Origin: Chelydra serpentina
Taxonomy: Eukaryota; Chordata; Testudines; Chelydridae
DNA length: 64,000 nucleotides
Assembly: GCA_037349315.1 (NCBI GenBank)
Contig: JBAIAC010000059.1
Location: 9,698,001-9,762,000 of the forward strand
Direction of reading: 5' to 3'
Of the stretch, positions 62,589-64,000 are shown piece after piece. Made by a program: the position numbers and the translations under genes. Position 1 is the first letter of the stretch. Each line of letters opens with the position of its first letter. Under the pieces are notes generated by a model, which worked only from the letters and a program-made list of their open reading frames with translations, did no database searches and was not told the origin of the DNA.

Positions 62589-63133
62589 CATAGGTGGGCA
62601 AACTGCGGCGCAGCTGCCAGTCCTGGTGCTCTGAGTGGCATGGTAAGGGGGTGGGGGTGGGGGTTGGAGCAGGGGGTCCCGGGGGCGGGGGCAGTCAGGG
62701 GACAGGGAGCAGGAGGAGTTGGACAAGGGGCAGGGAGTCCTGGGGGACAGTCAGGGGACAGGGAGCGGTTGGCTGGGGTGGAGGTTCTGGGGTGGGGCGG
62801 TCAGGGGACAGGGAACAGGGGGGGTTGGATAGGCGTGGGAATCCCGGGGGGGCCTGTCAGGGCACAGGGGTTTGTATAGGGGTCGGGGCAGTCAGGGGAC
62901 AGGGAGAAGGGGGGGTTGGATAGGGGGTGGGGTCCTGGGGGGGGCAGTTAGGGGACAAGGAGCAGGGGGGGTTGGATGGGTTGGGAGTTCTGAGGGGGGC
63001 AATCACAGGGTGGTAAGTGGGAGGGGGTGGATAAGGGGCAGGCTGTTTGGGGAGGCACAGCCTTTCCTACCCCGTCCTCCATACAGTTTCAGAACCGATG
63101 TCGTCCTCAGGCCAAAAAGTTTGCCCACCCCTG
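62589..63133. mobile_element. hAT MITE (545 bp) with G-rich minisatellite core
   Basis: The left end cataggtgggcaaact and inverted right end CAGGGGTGGGCAAACTTTTT are hAT/Charlie-type. Flanks ccctaggg (62581-62588) and tcctaggg (63134-63141) match 7 of 8. The core (about 62660-63040) is a minisatellite of roughly 55-68-bp units with ggggacagggagc, ggggttggata and tcctggggggg. Confidence 0.88.
62660..63040 (+). repeat. G-rich minisatellite inside the hAT MITE
   Basis: About six degenerate units, each with several runs of three or more G on the plus strand, so G-quadruplex formation is plausible. The long plus-strand open frames here result from the repeat. Confidence 0.85.
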
Positions 63134-63329
63134 TCCTAGGGACTATTCTAGTTGTAACTGTTTAGGTTACAAATTTAGGGTATCTGCATTTTTTTTCTGC
63201 CTAGTTAATTATCCTATTGTTTGAGCCACACAGATATAAGTGCTTTTTGGAACCCACCAGCTGCTAAGGGCTTAAAGTGCTGTCCCTCCAGTCATAGTAC
63301 ACTTAGCACTCCACCAACTATCCCATAGA

Positions 63330-63545
63330 TTCTAAGGCCAGAAGGGACCATTGAGATCATCTACAGTACTCTGACATCCTGTATAACTCAGGCCTGAGCA
63401 TATATTCAAAGTAATTCCTGACTGACCTAGAGCACAACTTTTAGAAATCTTGATTTTAAAACTGCGGGTGAGAGAGAACCCACCACCAGCTTTGGTAAGT
63501 TGTTCCAGGGGTTAATTACCCGCATTGTTAAAGGAGGCCCTGGGT
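63330..63545 (-). mobile_element. CR1-clade LINE 3' UTR fragment
   Basis: tctaaggccagaagggacca then ttgagatcatctacag, and further taagttgttccaggggttaa, are the inverse of a CR1 3' end as often seen in turtles and birds. Confidence 0.75.
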
Positions 63546-64000
63546 TACCATATTTAGTGACTCCAGCTCTGCATTACTGTATTCACTGGGTTAAAACACA
63601 ATGAGCTCTGGTTGAGAGTGTTACCAAGTATAGTGGTTAAATATTCAGCCTCAGCTGAGCGTTACCATATTTAACTGCATGATCCTATTTATTGTGCTAG
63701 ACACACAACCCTGCCTTACTGTTATATTCAATAGGCTAAACAGGCTACCATATTTACTCAGTAAAACAGGCAATACTAGCTGGACATTACCGTATTTATT
63801 GAAGTCCCACCTTGAGGTTTAAACCATGTTTAATGGGTTAATCAGGAAGACCTGGCTCAGTTTACCCTCAGTTTTAGATTATTTATTGGGTTGAGCATTA
63901 AACGCCTTCTGATCTAGGCGTTACTTTTTTTCATGTTGGGAAGTGGGAAACAGTGAAAGCTGGATGTGCGCTGCCGTATTTAATGGACTAAACGCACCCA
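63546..64000. other. Right edge, recurring TTACCATATTTA words
   Basis: The motif taccatattta or a near form recurs at about 63548, 63663, 63749 and, as taccgtattta, near 63789, each near aaacaggc- or gggttaa-like words. This suggests a degenerate tandem repeat of about 40-115 bp spacing. No gene seen. Confidence 0.4.

Noticed and set aside
62559..63165. Gly/Val/Gln-rich open frames
   Set aside because: Translation of the G-rich minisatellite in a hAT MITE.

Overview
The window is vertebrate nuclear DNA: one large split gene with short exons, long AT-rich introns, a CpG-island promoter and dense interspersed repeats. The repeats point to a reptile, most likely a cryptodiran turtle (inference). 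They include CR1-clade LINE pieces, a tRNA-derived SINE with a CR1-type tail (Cry-like), many hAT and PIF/Harbinger MITEs, a complete PIF/Harbinger transposon and a full-length DIRS retrotransposon.

Gene layer (minus strand, 37249 down to 531, continuing off the left edge): thirteen coding exons of IPO7, importin-7. They total 1425 nt and 475 codons, with splice phases that agree throughout. Exon 1 lies in a CpG island at about 36.6-37.6 kb. Introns 1 and 2 are long (about 12 and 10.6 kb) and carry most of the insertions inside the gene. Intron 2 appears to use a GC donor.

DIRS layer (15.70-22.39 kb, inside intron 2, same sense as IPO7): nearly identical inverted terminal repeats, an internal region complementary to both ends, a gag-like frame broken by two in-frame stops, an open RT/RNase H frame and an open tyrosine recombinase frame. 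The near-identical repeats and open enzyme frames suggest a fairly recent insertion.

Upstream flank (37.6-64 kb): no confident cellular gene. It holds LINE fragments, MIR-like and L2-like pieces, several hAT MITEs with 8-bp target duplications (four with GC-rich cores), Harbinger MITEs, and a complete 4.09-kb Harbinger transposon at 53.13-57.21 kb. That transposon has an open 415-aa DDE transposase and a convergent Myb/SANT-like gene spoiled by one stop codon. A possible unassigned exon lies near 58.7 kb.

All family names come from motifs and recalled element features. No database search was possible.
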